A stretch of DNA of 64,000 nucleotides from Acanthochlamys bracteata (taxonomy: Eukaryota > Streptophyta > Magnoliopsida > Pandanales > Velloziaceae): contig CM034127.1 in assembly GCA_019914995.1 (NCBI GenBank), forward strand, positions 10,106,001 through 10,170,000, given 5' to 3'. The translations under genes and the position numbers were made by a program. The notes beneath the pieces were generated by a model that had not been told where the DNA came from, did not search any database, and saw only the letters and a list, made by a program, of their open reading frames with translations. Numbering within the stretch: the stretch's first letter is position 1; every line of letters begins with the position of its first letter. This document shows, in pieces, positions 25,401 through 36,337 of this stretch.

Positions 25401-26194
25401 CAAGATCAAAGTCCCGAACTGATAAAGGCTGGTCTGGCTTGAATACTACAAGTGACACTAGGCCTTCCTGGGTAAATGACAAAGAAGACATTTCTTCAAC
25501 GATTTCAGATCCAGGTCCCATTTGGGATTCTGAACCAAAATGGGATGCAGAGCCAAGGTGGGATCCTGAGCAAAACTGGGAAACTGAAGATCCGGTCAAT
25601 TTACCAGGACCACCACAAGATATAGAAATGGGATTGAAGTTTGAGCCTGTTCCTAATATGGATGAAAGATGGACAGTTAAGAAGGGTAAATTTCTTGGCA
25701 TATTGGTGTGCAATCATTCTTGTAAAACTGTCCAGAGTTTAAGTTCTCAAATCGTTGCACCAAAAGCAGTTCACGATGACAACAATTTGGACGTGTTATT
25801 GGTCCATGGAAGTGGGAGATGGAGGCTCCTACGATTCTTTTTGCACTTACAATGTGGTCGGCATCTCTCTCTACCTTATGTGGAGTATGTAAAGGTGAAA
25901 GCACTGTTCTCCTAAAGCATTGTTAAATAATTACTAGCAGCAACTTTCTTGATCTGTTTATAGAAATAGAAGTACTTTGCGTTTATAGGAAGTCTTGTAA
26001 TTTGCTTATGAGACCTTTCTTCTCCTTCCTGTATCACATTGCAGGTAAAATCTGTGAAGATTAAGCCTGGGAAAATAACTCATAATGGTTGTGGTATTGA
26101 TGGAGAACTTCTTCAAGTGTCTGGACAAGTTATGTGTTCTTTGCTTCCAGAACAGTGCAGTCTTATCGGCCGCCCAGCCAGAGCCCATTTATAA
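19410..26194 (+). CDS. LCBK1: Sphingoid long-chain base kinase (LCBK1-type)
   Basis: Phosphorylates sphingoid long-chain bases such as phytosphingosine to signalling phosphates. Eight coding exons: 19410-19823, 19900-20268, 21827-21920, 22005-22042, 23867-24013, 24233-24332, 24942-25894 and 26045-26194. All junctions are GT-AG and keep frame to 754 residues, near the ~760 of Arabidopsis LCBK1. The N-terminal MQKS start also matches that family. A PH-like segment (~130-205) precedes the diacylglycerol/sphingosine kinase catalytic domain: PKVLVILNPRSGHG (from ~233), the nucleotide-binding VGGDGIVNEV (GGDG ~298-301), then IPIGIIPTGSDNS. The C-terminus has the family-typical VKSVKIKPGK and NGCGIDGELLQV blocks. 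Between them is a Ser-rich linker with repeated acidic Trp motifs (25515-25600). The introns of about 1.6 and 1.8 kb are large; the second holds a MITE. Confidence 0.94.
22162..22362. mobile_element. Tourist-like MITE in LCBK1 intron 4
   Basis: A 201-bp element with inverted ends GGGCAAGTTTAGGATAGC (left) and GGCATGTTTGGGATAAC (reverse complement of right), flanked on both sides by TTA (22159-22161 and 22363-22365). A TTA target duplication with GGGC..GTTTGG-type ends is the established signature of Tourist/PIF-Harbinger MITEs. It has no coding capacity and lies well inside the intron, so it should be spliced out. Confidence 0.75.
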
Positions 26195-27940
26195 GTTACA
26201 CATACTGTCTCTTCTCCTGTTTTTGAAGGTATGTGTTCTTTTCCACTTCCAACAGATATCCTGGATACGGTGGTGGACTACTCAGAGCATCTGCATTATA
26301 AATTGCATCATGTGATACCTGCTTGTGAGTGGTATGTATATTAAGCCACTGTTCCGGGACATCAAGACTGATTCTTTTTCCTTTCCGCCTTGGTGTCACT
26401 TGTTTGTAATTTGCCTGCCCTTAGCCCAATTCCTCGCCGGGTTTTACAGTATATGTCAAATTTTCACCGCGTAAATTGCTTGTTATGCATTTTGTATTTG
26501 TACTGTACAGCTTCAAACTATTCTTGACGCTAATTTCTGTGCGTATTTGTGTAATTATAAGTACTTACGATCCCATGATTTCAAGAGACCTTTACCGGAG
26601 AATTAGAAATATTTGGTTTTGATTTTGTTCTAATAAAGCAATCTTATTGAAGAAAGTACAGAAGCGTTCCTGCAAGTAAACATTTTTGAGGGGATCTTTT
26701 TGTGAGTGCTTATAAACAATTTTTTTCTGAAATAAACAATATTAAATAATATTTTGTAAAAAATAAAATTTGTTTATTTGAAAATAATAATAATATTTTA
26801 TTATATATATAATTTTAAATTTTTATTAATTTTTATAAACTATTATAAAAAATATTAAAAATATGAAATTTAAAATTGTAATAATAATTTTTAGAAAAGC
26901 AATACCAAATATCTCTCAAGTTGTTTTACAACTTAATCAGCATACTTCTTCCAAACGTAGGCAGTCGCGCCCTTATTCTTGCTCTCTAATCAGCTGTCAG
27001 CAGTACTCCCTAATCCCAAGGAGATCCCAAGAGCAGCTTAGACTATTATAGCATGTGAGCCAACATGCAATGATCATCAGCTGACCATTTGGTGCTCAGG
27101 AGACGGCATGTAGCTGCACCCGGGTGCAATCCAGCTGATAGAGATTTGCATCCAAGGCAAGTCCTGCAGCTGTTTCTTGAAGTTCTTCTTCTTAGTGGCC
27201 GCTCGCATGGTTATCAGCAAGCTCAGCCCCTCCCTGCATATCACACTGCCGCCGACTGCCACCAAAAGAGAACAAGTTAAGGTTCTAATCATGAAGGTCT
27301 GCCAAAACTTCCCTTCCTTCAAATCTCTCTTCGGTTAATTACGTCAGACTGTTTCGTAAAATTGTTCAATGCGAACCAGTTGAACAACAATATCATTTCT
27401 TATAGAATATACATGTCAGCCTTAGAGAATAATTTCATATAAATATGTAATTTTGCTCTATAATATATAATATCATTGCCGTTCACTTCAAATGCTGCTT
27501 CAAAGTGCAGCATGTCATCTGCAATCAATTCAATTCCATCTGACTACCGTTGATACATATGTAAGATATCAAGTAATCATACAATCATATGATCTAAACT
27601 AGAAAAAGTGAAAATTAGGCTCTTTTTTTAATTTTCTAAAATTCTACCTATAACTATTATATCATCTGATTATTATCATGATAATAACACTCGAAGAAAT
27701 TATAAACCCTTCACTTTGTACATGACTAAATTGGGCTTAAAACTGATAAGTAGGCCTACAAAGGGCCTGTTTCATTGGAAAATTTAACTGGTCGCAGCGT
27801 GTTGCTAACAAGATCAACCCATTATGGTATATGTCATAATTATTATTTTATCCACGTGTGTGTTCGTTGTCCTTGCGGAAATTCATAGGAACATGTTAAT
27901 AGCGTGATAGAAAATATACACGCTTTGATGAGGAGTTGAA
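26195..27940. other. Spacer between LCBK1 and the cyclin gene
   Basis: The first ~450 bases are probably the LCBK1 3' UTR. The sequence continues as mature-transcript-like DNA after the stop, with a possible alternative splice near 26228-26254. A family A MITE follows near 26.70-26.91 kb. A GC-richer island at about 26990-27340 contains an 81-codon minus-strand ORF (27077-27322) of unknown identity. The remainder is AT-rich promoter-side sequence of the cyclin gene. Confidence 0.5.
26701..26915 (+). mobile_element. AT-rich MITE, family A, copy downstream of LCBK1
   Basis: The interior TTTTATTATATATATAATTTTAAATTT... and ATAAACTATTATAAAAAATATT align with the family A interior. The right end AAAAGCAATACCAAATATC matches the family end (AAGCAATGCCAAACACT in copy 2). 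The left end GTGAGTGCTTATAAACAATT is a weaker inverted match. Boundaries are approximate. Confidence 0.45.
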
Positions 27941-27968
27941 TATCAAACAAGCTTACGTGTTATTTTTC

Positions 27969-28089
27969 TCCAACGGTCACAGAAAAGATTGGCAGTCTTT
28001 TTTTCAGTAGGCAACTACATAGCTTCCAATTTTTAAACCTCCCAACGGTAATAAATCTTGACAAACACTTCACACCACTTCAACGTTTG
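27969..28089 (+). promoter_or_regulatory. MSA (mitosis-specific activator) elements of the cyclin promoter
   Basis: TCCAACGGTCA at 27969-27979 matches the MSA consensus YCYAACGGYYA perfectly. CCCAACGGTAA at 28041-28051 differs at one position, and a partial TTCAACGTTTG lies at 28079-28089. MSA elements are bound by three-repeat MYB (MYB3R) factors and drive G2/M transcription of plant B-type cyclins. They lie within 175 bases of the cyclin ATG, as expected. Confidence 0.85.
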
Positions 28090-28141
28090 TCCTTCTTGTT
28101 CTTTAATCTCAGAAGCTGAAACGCTCGGAGGAAAAAACGCC

Positions 28142-30690
28142 ATGGCTACCAGGAACCAACAACAACAGCAGCAGCAGAGGGGTGAGTTGATTAATGAGAC
28201 TTCACTTGATTGAACTTCTTTAGATGTTTTTTCATGCTTTAAACTGATGCTTTGTAGTTTCTTTGTTTTTCGCTGTTGGTTAGATGAAGGTTTGAGGAAT
28301 ATGGGTTACGTGGTTTGGATGATGGGATTAGGATTTTCTTGATTTGTAGTCGGTGGGAGTTAATGACTGTATGTCCGTTTCTAGGTTTATTCTTGTTCTT
28401 AATTTTTTAGTTTTAGTTGGGTTTTCTTTGATTTTGCATGCATTATTTGTTTAAAAATACTTCTTTTTTATTTTTGTTTCGTCATAGGTGGCAAACTCAT
28501 TCGCGTTTGTTCTGGACATTTACTTTCATCAATTGCTTTCTTTGTTTCTAATTAAATTCCAAATCTTGCTTATTGTTTAATCTTAAGTATTCTGATAATT
28601 AGCTGTGGTGCACCACCAGTGAAGTTGCAGAAGGCTGCTGCAGGAGGAAGAAGCCGGAGGGTTCTCGGAGATATTGGCAATCTTGTGAAGGTCCCGGTTG
28701 TTGAGGGGTAATGCCACATGGACTCAAAAATTTTAATTTTGCTATCAATATGTTTCAAGATTGATACAGTTTTTCTTTTTATTATGTCATGAACATTATA
28801 GCGTTTTAATACAATGATTTTTCTGTTTGACTCCTAAAATCAGGAAACCACAGCTTCAGATCAATCGTCCATTCACTAGGTCTGTGATTTATTTTGAACC
28901 CTGTTCACGTTTCGTTTACTGGATTCTTGTTTTCTATTTGTCTATAATATATCTTATGCAATGCGTCACATTATTTTTGCAGAAGTTTTGGTGCCCAACT
29001 GATTGCCAATGCCCAAAGAGATGCTGCTGCTAACAAGGTGGAATGCTTTCCAATCTTCCAGGAATTGTCTATTCAATGTAGTAACATCTTAGTTCACTAC
29101 CCTTTCCGTCCAAATCCATCTTAGTATTTTGTCTTATATTAGAAGAAACCAGTAGAGCAGCAGGACATTGTTGCTGATGTAGCACTGGAGAAGGCTGGTG
29201 CCCGAGCGGTAAAGCAGAAAGCAGTCGCTTCTAAACCTAAACCTGAGACGGTCATTGAGATCAACCCTGACACTGATGAAAAAGAAAAGCTGAAGTCTTC
29301 TAGGAAGAGCAATGTTGACACTCTTACTACAGTCCTTACTGCAAGGAGCAAGGTAGACCATTAGTCATTTTCCGATTAAATTTATGAATTTAGGTTGCTT
29401 GATAGTTTCTTATCTTCAATTGATTGACTTCCAGGCTGCCTGCGGGATAACTGATAAGCCGAAAGAGTTGGCAGAGGGCATCGATGCTGCTGATGCAGGA
29501 GATGAGTTTTGTGTAGTGGACTATGTTGAAGATCTTTACACTTTCTATAAACTTTCTGAGGTTGTTTACTCTTTAATAAGCAGTGATTTCTTCACTTAGA
29601 TCTTTTACCCTTTACTTATTACTTGCAATTTCTGAAAAGTGATTGCATCAATCAACTTTTGGTGCAGAATGCAAATAAGCCACATGACTACATTGGTTCA
29701 CAAGTTGAGATCAATTCTCGGATGAGGGCGATACTGACTGACTGGTTGATTGAGGTGCATCACAAGTTCAAGCTCAGGCCAGAGACTTTGTATCTCACAA
29801 TTTGCATCATCGATCGCTACCTTTCAATGGAGATTGTTGCTAGAAGAGAGCTACAGCTTGTTGGTGTGAGTGCTATGCTCATTGCCTGCAAGTATGAGGA
29901 GATTTGGGCTCCAGAGGTATCCGGACGAACTACTTGTCTAACAAATTTTATTTTTTGCCTTGGCAAGTTCATTCAGTCAATTCTGATTATGCAATAGCTT
30001 ACATATTGCAGGTACATGACTTCATCTGCATTTCAGACAGGGTCTATACAAGAGAACAGATACTAAGAATGGAAAAATGCATACTTAACCATCTGGAGTG
30101 GTACTTAACTTTCCCAACTCCATATGTATTCCTAGTTCGTTTTCTGAAGGCTGCTTTCTGTGATCAAGAGGTCAGAAACTATCATAGAACTCAAATTGTT
30201 GTGTTCCTGTTTGCCTTAGGAAATCAGACCTTGTAGTAACAACTCTTTTCTTACTTATGCAGATGGAGAACATGGTGTTCTTCTTGGCTGAGCTTGGTCT
30301 GATGCAGTACAATGTGATGATCACATACTGTCCCTCCATGATTGCTGCTTCTGCCGTGTATGCTGCTCGATGCACTCTTAACAAGATCCCATTCTGGACT
30401 CAAACACTTAGGCACTATTCGGGCTACTCAGAGCAGCAACTGCTGTATGCTTAGCAAAATCAGTTTACCAATAAGAACTCTATTATAAATGAACTAACCT
30501 TTACGTACTTTATTGCAGTGACTGTGCTCATGTCTTGGCAAGCAGTCACTCTGTGGCACCAGAGAGCAAGCTGCAGACACTTTACAAGAAGTATTCCAGC
30601 ATCCAACTTGGAGCTGTGGCGCTGCACCGGCCAGCTATCAAGCTATTGGATGAACTCAAGGCTTCTACAATAACAACAACGAGAACATGA
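28142..30690 (+). CDS. CYCB1: B1-type mitotic cyclin
   Basis: Regulatory partner of cyclin-dependent kinases at the G2/M transition. Ten coding exons: 28142-28181, 28620-28707, 28844-28879, 28983-29037, 29143-29352, 29435-29560, 29668-29916, 30012-30170, 30263-30444 and 30519-30690. The reading frame holds across all of them, giving about 438 residues, the usual length. MATRN plus a Gln run opens the protein. The APC/C destruction box RRVLGDIGN (~26-34) should cause its degradation at anaphase. The cyclin box starts near residue 175 and includes the signature [16 protein letters not shown] (from ~204) and [10 protein letters not shown]. The [13 protein letters not shown] wording and the destruction box point to the B1 rather than the B2 group. 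MSA elements upstream fit G2/M expression. A decayed duplicate lies directly downstream. Confidence 0.95.
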
Positions 30691-31377
30691 TCGAAGAAGG
30701 AGACTGTGGCATTAGTTTATTTCTTATTCTTATTTTATTTTTTATTCTTATGTACGCAGAAATATAACTGTGATGGTGTTGGTAGAATTAACCTAATTCT
30801 TGTGCTGGTGGTCGTAAGGTCTAGTATGCATGATTGTCCTCTATCATGATGTAACTTTGCTCATTTCCTCTGTAAAACCAGTTCTCTTGATCGTTCAAAT
30901 ATATAGGATTGTGTTTTGTCCTACATCTGTTGTTTGTCGTATATTTGTTTGCTGCAAAATCCACGGATCTATAGTTCGTTCTCTCTTTCTGAATCTATAA
31001 AGAATTATGATATCCTGCAACTTTATATGTGTTTACCCTGAACTTGGAATTTGCTTCCTCAATGGATGTCATTGAAGAATCCTGCAACTACGATTCTCCT
31101 TCTGCTAGTTGTTATGCAATATTTTCAGTACTTGATCCATTGATATACATAGACAATACTCATATTGCTCTTAAGGTTACATATGTTGTTGTAATCTTTA
31201 CAATGTGCACTGCTGTAGTCTGATGTTGCAAGTATATCCTATCAATATTCACCATCAGGGAAGATTTGGTTAACTTGTTGATTGGTCTCATGGTTGCTAT
31301 GTTGGTTTTCCTTTTATGTATGTCTTCAAACTGGTAAAGTCATTGTTGGTTCTTGAGGGACATTGATTCTATGCCAG
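30691..31377 (+). other. Cyclin 3' UTR and spacer
   Basis: The first ~220 bases look like a plant 3' UTR, T-rich with AATATATAGGA-like sequence near 30900. The following ~470 bases show no exon-like similarity to the cyclin gene, although they precede its duplicate. They may be diverged intron sequence of that duplicate. Confidence 0.45.
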
Positions 31378-31592
31378 GCTGCCTGCGGGGTATCTGATGA
31401 GCAGAGGGATTTTTAACACACGACATTGAAGCTGCAAATGTAAACAAATGAGCTTGCTGTTGGGGACTAGGTTCTTGGCATCTACAAATTCTATAAACTC
31501 TCTAAGGTCTACCGCTTTGCAGAGTTTATTATTGGAACTATACCACAGTTAAATTGTTGTAATATAAGTGTTCTTTCAGAATCCTACTACAG

Positions 31593-31672
31593 CTTTGTCT
31601 CGTGACCTATGCGCTTAGTTATTTTTTGTGCAGTTTACGATTTCATAGTGAAATTTGTCTCGTGACCTATGC
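31593..31672 (+). repeat. 20-bp direct repeat, 60 bp period
   Basis: TTTGTCTCGTGACCTATGCG occurs twice, at about 31594-31613 and 31654-31673, within the decayed cyclin duplicate. This indicates a small local duplication after the gene lost function. Confidence 0.85.
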
Positions 31673-32060
31673 GTTACTTCCGTGTATGTTTTGTGTTCGT
31701 GTGTATAGTTTTAGCATGTTCCATATGTAGTGATTAGTGAGATCTCCAATTGCTGTCTGATACTGCTACTAACTACCACTTGTTTTTGCTTCTCTTGTTG
31801 TTTGTCGTGTGATAGCTTTATATAGCTCGTCGATGGAAGAAAATTTGCTTGTATAATTTTGTATATTAACAAATTTCGATGTAGTTCCATGCAAATTTCT
31901 CTTGCTACCATAATAAACTTAGTACCGGAGAATTTTAAAAGTAATTCTAAAACAGAAATTTTATGAAACGAAAAATATTTTTATTTTTTAAACATATTTA
32001 TAAAAATTAAAAACCTTAAACCCGGCGTTCAGCTGCAAGTAAAGCGAGCGTTCATTAGTG

Positions 32061-33977
32061 ATGCGGACTCTCGCCAGAGCGCCGCCGCCTTCCGGAGCCC
32101 GCAGCCTGGCTTCACTGGTCACTTGCTTCTCTCGCTGCCATCGTGTTCCGCCTCCGGTCTCCGGCGAACGTGGTGACTCACAATCCCTTTCTCCCTCGAT
32201 CAACACAGACCATTCCAGAATTCCCCAAAATTTAATCAACAGTCTCGCGAAATCTGATAACCGTAAGACTTCTCTTGCAATCTCCGCTCTTGGTCTCAAG
32301 TGCGGAGTCTCGATAAACACGTTCTTCTTGAACGTTCTACTCAAGGGTCTATGTGGCGCCAGCCTTGTTTCAGATGCTGTTGAAATCTTCCGTGAAGTTT
32401 CGAGATTTTTAGCTCCGGATTTGATTACTTACAATATTCTGATTAATGGACTCTGCAGGAAGAAAGATTTGGAGCGAGCTTTGCAGTTGTTTGCTGAGAT
32501 GGACTGTTGCCCAAGTGTTGTGACGTACGCTACTTTGATTGATGGGTTTTGCAAGGTTGGTAGAGTTGAAGAAGGTTTGAAATTGTTTGATGAGATGAAT
32601 GAAAGAGGTATTTGTGCTGATGTGTATGTTTATAGTGCGATTCTAAGCGGATTATGCAATGCTGGTTTAATTGGTAATGCTATGGATTTGTTTAAGGAGA
32701 TGGAAAAGGAACCAGTTTTGCCTAATGTAGTCACTTATACTTGTTTGATTCATGGTTTAACTAAGGCTGGCCTGTGGAAGGAGGCATCTGATATGTTGGA
32801 TGATATGGGGAGACGGGGTATACGGCCAGATGTTTTTACGTATACCACTTTAATTGATAGATTGTGTAAAGAGGGCAAGGGTAAAGAAGCAGAGAAGATG
32901 CTACAGTTGATGGTGGAGAAGGGTGACGAACCAAACACCGTGACGTATAATGTTTTGATCAACCAGCTGTGCAAGGAGGGGCTTATTGAGGAGGCTTTCA
33001 GGTTGTTGGAGAAGATGTCTGCAAAAGGCAAATCGCCTGATGTCTTTACCTTCAATACTTTGATTTCAGGGCTTTGTGAGATGGAACAAATTAATGAAGC
33101 GCTCACAGTGCTCGACAAAATGGTCAGTGGAAGTTTTGGTGTTCAACCGGACACCTTTACTTTTAACACTCTCATTCATGGACTTTGTAAGAAACTTCGT
33201 GTCGAGAAGGCATTGGAGCTCCAAAAGATGATGGTGGAGAGAGAATGCGGTAGTAATATTGTGACCTACAATCTTCTAATTGGTGGACTGCTGAAGAGAA
33301 GGAAGGTTGGCAAAGCTATGCAACTGCTGAATGAGATGTCGTCAGTTGGCTTGAAACCAGACACCTTCACGTTTAGTATGATGATAGATGGTCTATGCAA
33401 GATCGACGATGTCGATGCAGCCAAAAGAATTCTGCATGATATGGAGGCTCAGGGAATTACTCCTGATATACGGGATTATAATACATTGATGTCATCTATG
33501 CTCATGAAGAATCAGATAAAGCAAGCTATGGATGTGTTTTGTGAGATGAATTCAAAGTTTATGCCTGATGTTGTTTCATATACAACTATGATAGGTGGGG
33601 CCTGTAGATTGGACAAATTCAAAGAAGCGAAAGAATTGTTTGTTGATATGATCCAGAGAGGTGTTGTTCCAGACCTCATGACATATTCCACACTGATAAA
33701 GGCATTCTCAAAATCAGGGCACATGGATGAAGCTAAAAGACTGTTTGAACAGATGATCTCTAGTGGCTGTAAACCTGATGTCGTTGTGTATAACTCCCTA
33801 ATTCAGGGATTTAAGGTGAAAGGGGAAATAGCTGAAGTTACACATTTGCTTCACCACATGGCAGCTAATAGTGTGTCCGTTGATATGAGAATGATGTCAA
33901 CCATTATAAATTCGTTACCCTTGGACGGGAAGGATAAATCTATATTAGAGGATATACCTGCTTTTGAGAACAATTGA
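32061..33977 (+). CDS. P-class pentatricopeptide repeat (PPR) protein
   Basis: An intronless ORF of 638 residues. The open frame reaches 32058, but that codon is GTG, so the ATG at 32061 is used. An Arg/Ser/Ala-rich, acid-poor N-terminus (~1-50) suggests import into mitochondria or plastids. Then come about 15 tandem 35-residue repeats of the P type, with phrases such as VVTYNTLI-like openings and ..PD ends, plus a final partial repeat. One repeat (PDVFTFNTLISGLC...) is 37 residues. There are no E, DYW or SMR domains, so it is not an obvious RNA editing factor. P-class proteins bind single-stranded organelle RNA and affect its stability, splicing, cleavage or translation. The gene is intact and sits inside a decayed cyclin duplicate, on the same strand. 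The exact orthologue is not recognised. Confidence 0.94.
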   Translation: MRTLARAPPPSGARSLASLVTCFSRCHRVPPPVSGERGDSQSLSPSINTDHSRIPQNLINSLAKSDNRKTSLAISALGLKCGVSINTFFLNVLLKGLCGASLVSDAVEIFREVSRFLAPDLITYNILINGLCRKKDLERALQLFAEMDCCPSVVTYATLIDGFCKVGRVEEGLKLFDEMNERGICADVYVYSAILSGLCNAGLIGNAMDLFKEMEKEPVLPNVVTYTCLIHGLTKAGLWKEASDMLDDMGRRGIRPDVFTYTTLIDRLCKEGKGKEAEKMLQLMVEKGDEPNTVTYNVLINQLCKEGLIEEAFRLLEKMSAKGKSPDVFTFNTLISGLCEMEQINEALTVLDKMVSGSFGVQPDTFTFNTLIHGLCKKLRVEKALELQKMMVERECGSNIVTYNLLIGGLLKRRKVGKAMQLLNEMSSVGLKPDTFTFSMMIDGLCKIDDVDAAKRILHDMEAQGITPDIRDYNTLMSSMLMKNQIKQAMDVFCEMNSKFMPDVVSYTTMIGGACRLDKFKEAKELFVDMIQRGVVPDLMTYSTLIKAFSKSGHMDEAKRLFEQMISSGCKPDVVVYNSLIQGFKVKGEIAEVTHLLHHMAANSVSVDMRMMSTIINSLPLDGKDKSILEDIPAFENN

Positions 33978-36337
33978 TACAACGAATTGGTTGTACAGAT
34001 CATGAGGTTTTGGATAGGATTCATCCTACGACTACAAGCATCCTAATGTAAGTTGTCGTGATTAGCTATTTCACTCCACTGGCTTCTCTTAGTTCTCTAT
34101 GGTAGCCCTGCATATAGATGGCCTTCTTTAATTGATAATAAATATAATATACTCTGATTTCTTCATAAATTTGAGAACACCATATGTGGAACCATACTCT
34201 GTTGCATATAATGCAAGCATCATCATATGCAAATATGTGATCTGTGGAATCTTTACTTTGATTTCTTACACTTCAACTGTGTCTGAAGTCGTAGCTTAAA
34301 TTAGAGTGGAAGTGAGTATAGATAGGGTTGAAATATGCATAAACATTATTTGATGATATTATCTTACTTATGTACCCGATTTGTTGCTATATTACCATGT
34401 TTTAGATATGTATTTATGCATGCTGCATGTATCAATTTAATACTTCTGATCAGCTTACATATCGTAAGCTGTTTTGATGAAATGGCCTAGCAGTACATTG
34501 ATGGCTGTACTCTGTCTCATGTTTTCAGATGTGAACAGAAGTTGTCTCTTGCAGGCAAACATAGTCACTAGAATGGACATTCATATCTCAGAAATTGGGG
34601 AAATGTTAAATTTCATACACATGGTGTTCCAAAGGCATATGCTTGTTCCAATAGTTGTAGATCTTTACCTAGTCTTATTGAAGACACTAAGATGTATCAA
34701 CTATTGTATGTTGTCATTTTAGAGTCCATATATTCGATCCTTTTTCAACCGCTAATCTTACTTCAGTCAAGCCCCATGCTTACAGCCCCTTAGTTCTAGT
34801 ATAGAGAACTAAGTGGGTTGATACCTGACTTTTCTGATGCAATAAGTGGTCCATACTTATGAAGGCTGCTGTCTTCAGAAAGAGTAACAACAGTTTCTTT
34901 CTGATATTTACATGAAAGCCTATATTACAAGTGGTTTGTATTTTTAATCCTTCTCTTATCATATGCAGTTGGAGAACGTTGTCTTCTTGTATATGAATGA
35001 GCTCAGTAGTAGGCAATACAGTCTACCTGATTGTTGCACTGGCTGTATAAGAAGCGAAGTGCACTATAACAGTGTCCTCAAGAGACCATTCTGGGCTAAA
35101 AACTTGAACAAACTGGCTTTTGAAAGCAGCATTTGCTGTAAGATTTATAGGAAATTTTAGTTTAAGAAATAAATAAATTATTTAGGTGAAGCTATACATG
35201 AGCTCTTTCTGCATCTCATGCTGGAATTTGCTCGTACTCTGCTGCAATCCTGTACCACAGTGCAAGCTGCAGTTTGTTTTTGTCCTAGCTTGCCGAAGTG
35301 GTTCAGCACTCTGCAGCAAAAAGGGAAACTTAAAGGTTCACTGTATATGATTGAGATGCCAAAGGAGATCATCACTAGATTTCTATATTTCTATCTTTTC
35401 GTTCAGTGTTTTTCTCAGTGTACAGTAAGGTTGATCACCGACAAAGTCTCTCCCTATGATTTTGAAACTTTAAATGAATAATATTTGTGTATCGTGCACT
35501 CGAGCACAGTGTTTGTTGTTATATATCTTTGCCGTTATCATTTACATTTCCTCGTATCAGTTTAACGCCCTCGTGTCTTGTAACTGCCTTGCAGATTTTG
35601 TGCAAGTACTTTTATATTTATTCCCTGTGGCTTCTATTTATTATCATGTAAAGAAGCTAGCACTTTGCAGCTTGAGTGGGTTTGAAATTGCTTATTGGTG
35701 AAAGCAAGGTATCGGCAGGCTAGAGAAGTTTTAACCACATCGTCTACTACAGCAATTTGTGCTCAAAATTAGAATTTGTTTCTTCTGTAGCTGAAACAGT
35801 ATTTCTGAACAAGCTTCAAACATCATACTTGCATGCAAACAAAACTTTTCAAATGCCAACTGACCTGTTCAAGCATAATATCCTTCAATTCAATCCTTAA
35901 TTTTCAAAGCATTCAGATGGCAATTTGTACTCTCCAAATAATATACTAAAAAGCATTGCTGCATGGATAAGCAAGCATATTTTGCAGGAGAACTTATTAC
36001 TTGCCAAATTGCCAATCATCTCAATGAACAACAAGCATAGACCTCAAGTTATGAAGCAAAACTTAAACATATTTGTAAAATATTGATTCAATAGAATAAA
36101 AAGATACATTCCTAATAATGCCATTAAATGGATTACCACATTGTATCATCTTACCAGCATACAAATATGAGAGAATATAGCCAAATTGGCTTCTGTCAAG
36201 GTAAATGAATGAATCCATTAACCTATAACCTATACCAACAACAGTAAGAATTTAGATCCCTATACTGATATGATTGAACAGATCTCAGAAAACTACCCTT
36301 GGATCAACCCACTCAACCACTGATCTGCCTCCTGTCC
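33978..36337. other. Spacer between the PPR gene and the glycosyltransferase-like gene
   Basis: Contains the PPR 3' UTR and, at 34.97-35.28 kb, the 3' remnants of the cyclin duplicate. From about 35.7 kb comes the probable 3' UTR side of the minus-strand gene. ORFs such as 34474-34722 and 35218-35481 have no recognisable family. A weak similarity to cyclin exon 7 near 34555-34600 is not secure. Confidence 0.45.

Larger units (their letters stand above)
31378..35275 (+). pseudogene. Decayed duplicate of the cyclin B1 gene, split by a PPR gene
   Basis: Exon remnants appear in the same order and strand as in the intact gene. 31378-31506 matches cyclin exon 6: it starts after an AG with GCTGCCTGCGGG and ends CTATAAACTCTCTAAGG, but has frameshifts and stops. 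34969-35135 matches exon 9, preceded by CATATGCAG like the intact TTATGCAG. It reads LENVVFLYMNEL where the cyclin has [11 protein letters not shown], and KRPFWAKNL for [10 protein letters not shown] weak exon 10 match sits at about 35228-35275. Exons 1-5 and 8 are not found, and a match to exon 7 near 34555 is doubtful. It cannot encode a cyclin. The intact PPR gene at 32.06-33.98 kb lies between the two clear remnants. Confidence 0.75.

Noticed and set aside
34555-34722. Possible remnant of cyclin exon 7 following a GCAG
   Set aside because: Only the first ~45 bases show loose similarity, and the conserved cyclin-box codons are not recognisable.
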